The position numbers and the translations under genes are program-made. This document shows, piece after piece, positions 5,377-6,922 of a stretch of DNA of 6,922 nucleotides. How positions within the stretch are numbered: position 1 is the stretch's first letter; each line of letters opens with the position of its first letter. The notes below the pieces were generated by a model, which was given only the letters and a program-made list of their open reading frames with translations, did no database searches and had not been told where the DNA came from. Origin of the DNA: Bacteroidota bacterium (lineage in GTDB: Bacteria > Bacteroidota > Ignavibacteria > Ignavibacteriales > Ignavibacteriaceae). The stretch lies in the NCBI GenBank assembly GCA_021796135.1, contig JAJYOQ010000219.1:1-6922 (forward strand). The letters are read 5' to 3'.

Positions 5377-5397
5377 TGCGGTAAATATTGATCCGCA
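5377..5397 (+). repeat. Small hairpin between hsp20 and dnaK
   Basis: TGCGG (5377-5381) and CCGCA (5393-5397) can pair around an 11-base AT-rich loop in the 58-base gap. The stem is GC-rich against an AT-rich background, but it has no U tract, so it is a poor intrinsic terminator. It might mark a processing site or give the two cistrons different mRNA stability. Confidence 0.3.
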
Positions 5398-5409
5398 ATT
5401 CAATCATTT

Positions 5410-5414
5410 AGGAG
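5410..5414 (+). promoter_or_regulatory. Ribosome binding site for dnaK
   Basis: AGGAG at 5410-5414 ends 9 bases before ATG 5424. It is the best Shine-Dalgarno match in the window, fits high expression of DnaK, and fixes its start. Confidence 0.7.
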
Positions 5415-5423
5415 TAAAGAAAT

Positions 5424-6922
5424 ATGGGTAAGATAATTGGAATCGATTTAGGAACTACAAATTCTTGTGTTGCTGTAATGGAAGGCAATGATCCGGTTGT
5501 AATTCCGAATTCAGAAGGCGGCAGAACGACCCCGTCTGTAGTGGCGTTTACTAAAAATGGAGATAGGTTAGTCGGTCAGCCTGCAAAAAGACAGGCTATA
5601 ACTAATCCCAAAAATACTATCTTTTCTATAAAAAGATTTATGGGAAGACTAGTAGGCGAAGTTCAGGATGAAAAAACTAAAGTCCCCTATGAAGTTATCC
5701 CGGGAGACGGTCAATCAGCTCGAGTTAAAATTAGTGACCGAGTTTATTCACCTCCTGAAATTAGTGCTATGATTTTGCAGAAAATGAAAAAAACTGCAGA
5801 AGAATATTTAGGGCAAGAAGTTACAGAAGCAGTTATTACTGTTCCCGCATATTTTAATGATTCTCAGCGTCAGGCAACTAAGGATGCTGGAGAAATTGCT
5901 GGGTTGAAAGTTAGAAGAATTATCAATGAACCAACTGCTGCTGCACTAGCTTACGGACTTGATAAAAAAGGAAAAGATCATACTGTGGCTGTCTATGACT
6001 TGGGCGGCGGAACATTCGATGTTTCTGTTCTCGCCCTGGGTGATGGCGTTTTTGAAGTTAAATCTACGAATGGTGACACTCACCTTGGCGGTGATGATTT
6101 TGACCAAAGAATAATTGATTTTCTAGCTAATGAATTTCAAAAACAGGAAGGGATTGACCTTCGCAAAGATCCAATGGCTTTACAAAGATTAAAGGAAGCT
6201 GCCGAAAAAGCAAAAATAGAATTATCTTCTTCCTCTTCTACGGATGTCAATTTACCTTTTGTAACAGCTACACAAGATGGACCTAAACATTTAAACATTA
6301 CAATGACACGCTCTAAGTTTGAACAACTTATTGATGATTTAGTACAGAAGACTCGAATACCTTGTGAACAAGCTATTAAAGACGCCGGAATTACGGCTTC
6401 TCAAATTGATGAGGTAATTCTTGTCGGGGGCTCGACTAGAATTCCTATGGTTCAGGAGTTAGTAAAGAAAATCTTCAATAGAGAGCCGCATAAAGGTGTG
6501 AACCCGGATGAAGTTGTAGCTGTTGGTGCAGCCATTCAAGGTGGCGTATTGACCGGAGAGGTTAAAGACGTTCTTTTGCTTGATGTAACCCCGCTTTCGT
6601 TAGGAATTGAAACTCTCGGCGGCGTTATGACAAAATTAATTGATGCTAATACAACTATTCCTACCAAAAAGAGTGAAGTATTTTCTACAGCTTCAGATAG
6701 TCAACCCTCTGTAGAAATACATATTCTCCAGGGTGAACGCCCAATGGCAAATGATAATAGATCTTTAGGAAGATTTCATTTAGACGGTATTCCGCATGCT
6801 CCGAGAGGAGTTCCGCAAATAGAAGTTACTTTTGATATTGATGCTAATGGAATTCTCCATGTTGCTGCAAAAGATAAAGCTACGAGTAAAGAACAAAGTA
6901 TCCGAATTACTTCTTCTAGCGG
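5424..6922 (+). CDS. dnaK: Chaperone protein DnaK (Hsp70), 3' end cut by window
   Basis: DnaK is the ATP-driven Hsp70 that, with DnaJ and GrpE, folds and rescues cytoplasmic proteins. The frame is open without interruption from ATG 5424 to the window edge: 499 codons plus two bases of a protein usually near 630-640 residues. The ATPase domain (about 1-380) shows [10 protein letters not shown] (5-14), Lys70 in SIKRFMGR (the catalytic lysine position), [16 protein letters not shown] (141-156), [13 protein letters not shown] (191-203, with the Thr that autophosphorylates in E. coli) and LVGGSTRIP (333-341). The interdomain linker is [15 protein letters not shown] (382-396). The substrate-binding beta domain is nearly complete, through [19 protein letters not shown] and AAKDK. 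The helical lid and C-terminal tail lie outside the window. The segment at about 70-105 is the extra piece typical of Gram-negative DnaK. The start is supported by AGGAG 9 bases upstream. It follows hsp20 and probably shares its stress control; hrcA, grpE and dnaJ are not in view. Confidence 0.98.
   Translation, partial: MGKIIGIDLGTTNSCVAVMEGNDPVVIPNSEGGRTTPSVVAFTKNGDRLVGQPAKRQAITNPKNTIFSIKRFMGRLVGEVQDEKTKVPYEVIPGDGQSARVKISDRVYSPPEISAMILQKMKKTAEEYLGQEVTEAVITVPAYFNDSQRQATKDAGEIAGLKVRRIINEPTAAALAYGLDKKGKDHTVAVYDLGGGTFDVSVLALGDGVFEVKSTNGDTHLGGDDFDQRIIDFLANEFQKQEGIDLRKDPMALQRLKEAAEKAKIELSSSSSTDVNLPFVTATQDGPKHLNITMTRSKFEQLIDDLVQKTRIPCEQAIKDAGITASQIDEVILVGGSTRIPMVQELVKKIFNREPHKGVNPDEVVAVGAAIQGGVLTGEVKDVLLLDVTPLSLGIETLGGVMTKLIDANTTIPTKKSEVFSTASDSQPSVEIHILQGERPMANDNRSLGRFHLDGIPHAPRGVPQIEVTFDIDANGILHVAAKDKATSKEQSIRITSSS

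Noticed and set aside
5366..5423. Intrinsic terminator between hsp20 and dnaK
   Set aside because: The TGCGG/CCGCA hairpin has only five pairs and is followed by a mixed sequence without a T run.
1..6922. CRISPR array, tRNA or rRNA genes, insertion sequences, phage or defence genes
   Set aside because: I saw no regularly spaced repeats, cloverleaf-like segments, transposase or integrase motifs, or terminal inverted repeats with target duplications. All long open frames are accounted for by core genes.

Overview
The window is AT-rich bacterial chromosome (I estimate roughly 35% GC by eye). It carries conserved housekeeping genes packed tightly and shows no sign of mobile DNA. The DnaK type (Gram-negative form with the extra N-terminal segment), a two-repeat DUF1573 protein, a type III pantothenate kinase, a BirA without a DNA-binding domain, and mostly weak ribosome binding sites suggest the Bacteroidota/Chlorobiota/Ignavibacteriota (FCB) group. 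Several recognisable purine-rich ribosome binding sites (before the DUF1573 gene, dnaK, birA and panC) fit an Ignavibacteria-like lineage better than a typical Bacteroides. The taxonomy is an inference from protein style, not a search result.

Layout. Positions 1-60 hold the tail of an unidentified upstream gene. Positions 53-3152 (+) form a tight probable operon: tsaB (tRNA t6A synthesis), an exported DUF1573 protein, accD (acetyl-CoA carboxylase beta subunit) and panC (pantothenate synthetase). panC appears to begin at a non-canonical ATA codon at 2301, upstream of the first in-frame ATG. Positions 4690-3153 (-) form the convergent pair birA-coaX. birA starts at a TTG codon and the two genes overlap by one base. 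The stop codons of panC and coaX touch with no base between them. Positions 4691-4930 are the one real intergenic regulatory region, between divergent birA and hsp20. It has several inverted repeats, a TGGCATAA direct repeat and candidate promoters. Positions 4931-6922 (+) hold hsp20 and then dnaK, which is cut by the window end after 499 codons.

Function. The two convergent units mirror each other. Each has one gene for acetyl-CoA carboxylase (accD; birA, which biotinylates the carboxylase carrier protein) and one for coenzyme A synthesis (panC makes pantothenate; coaX phosphorylates it). Together they serve the acyl-CoA and fatty acid supply. The right end is a protein-quality unit in which Hsp20 holds unfolded clients and DnaK refolds them. 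I see no defence system, CRISPR array, tRNA, rRNA, insertion sequence or clearly new multi-gene system. The most notable points are the panC start, the birA leader and start, and the architecture of the birA/hsp20 intergenic region.
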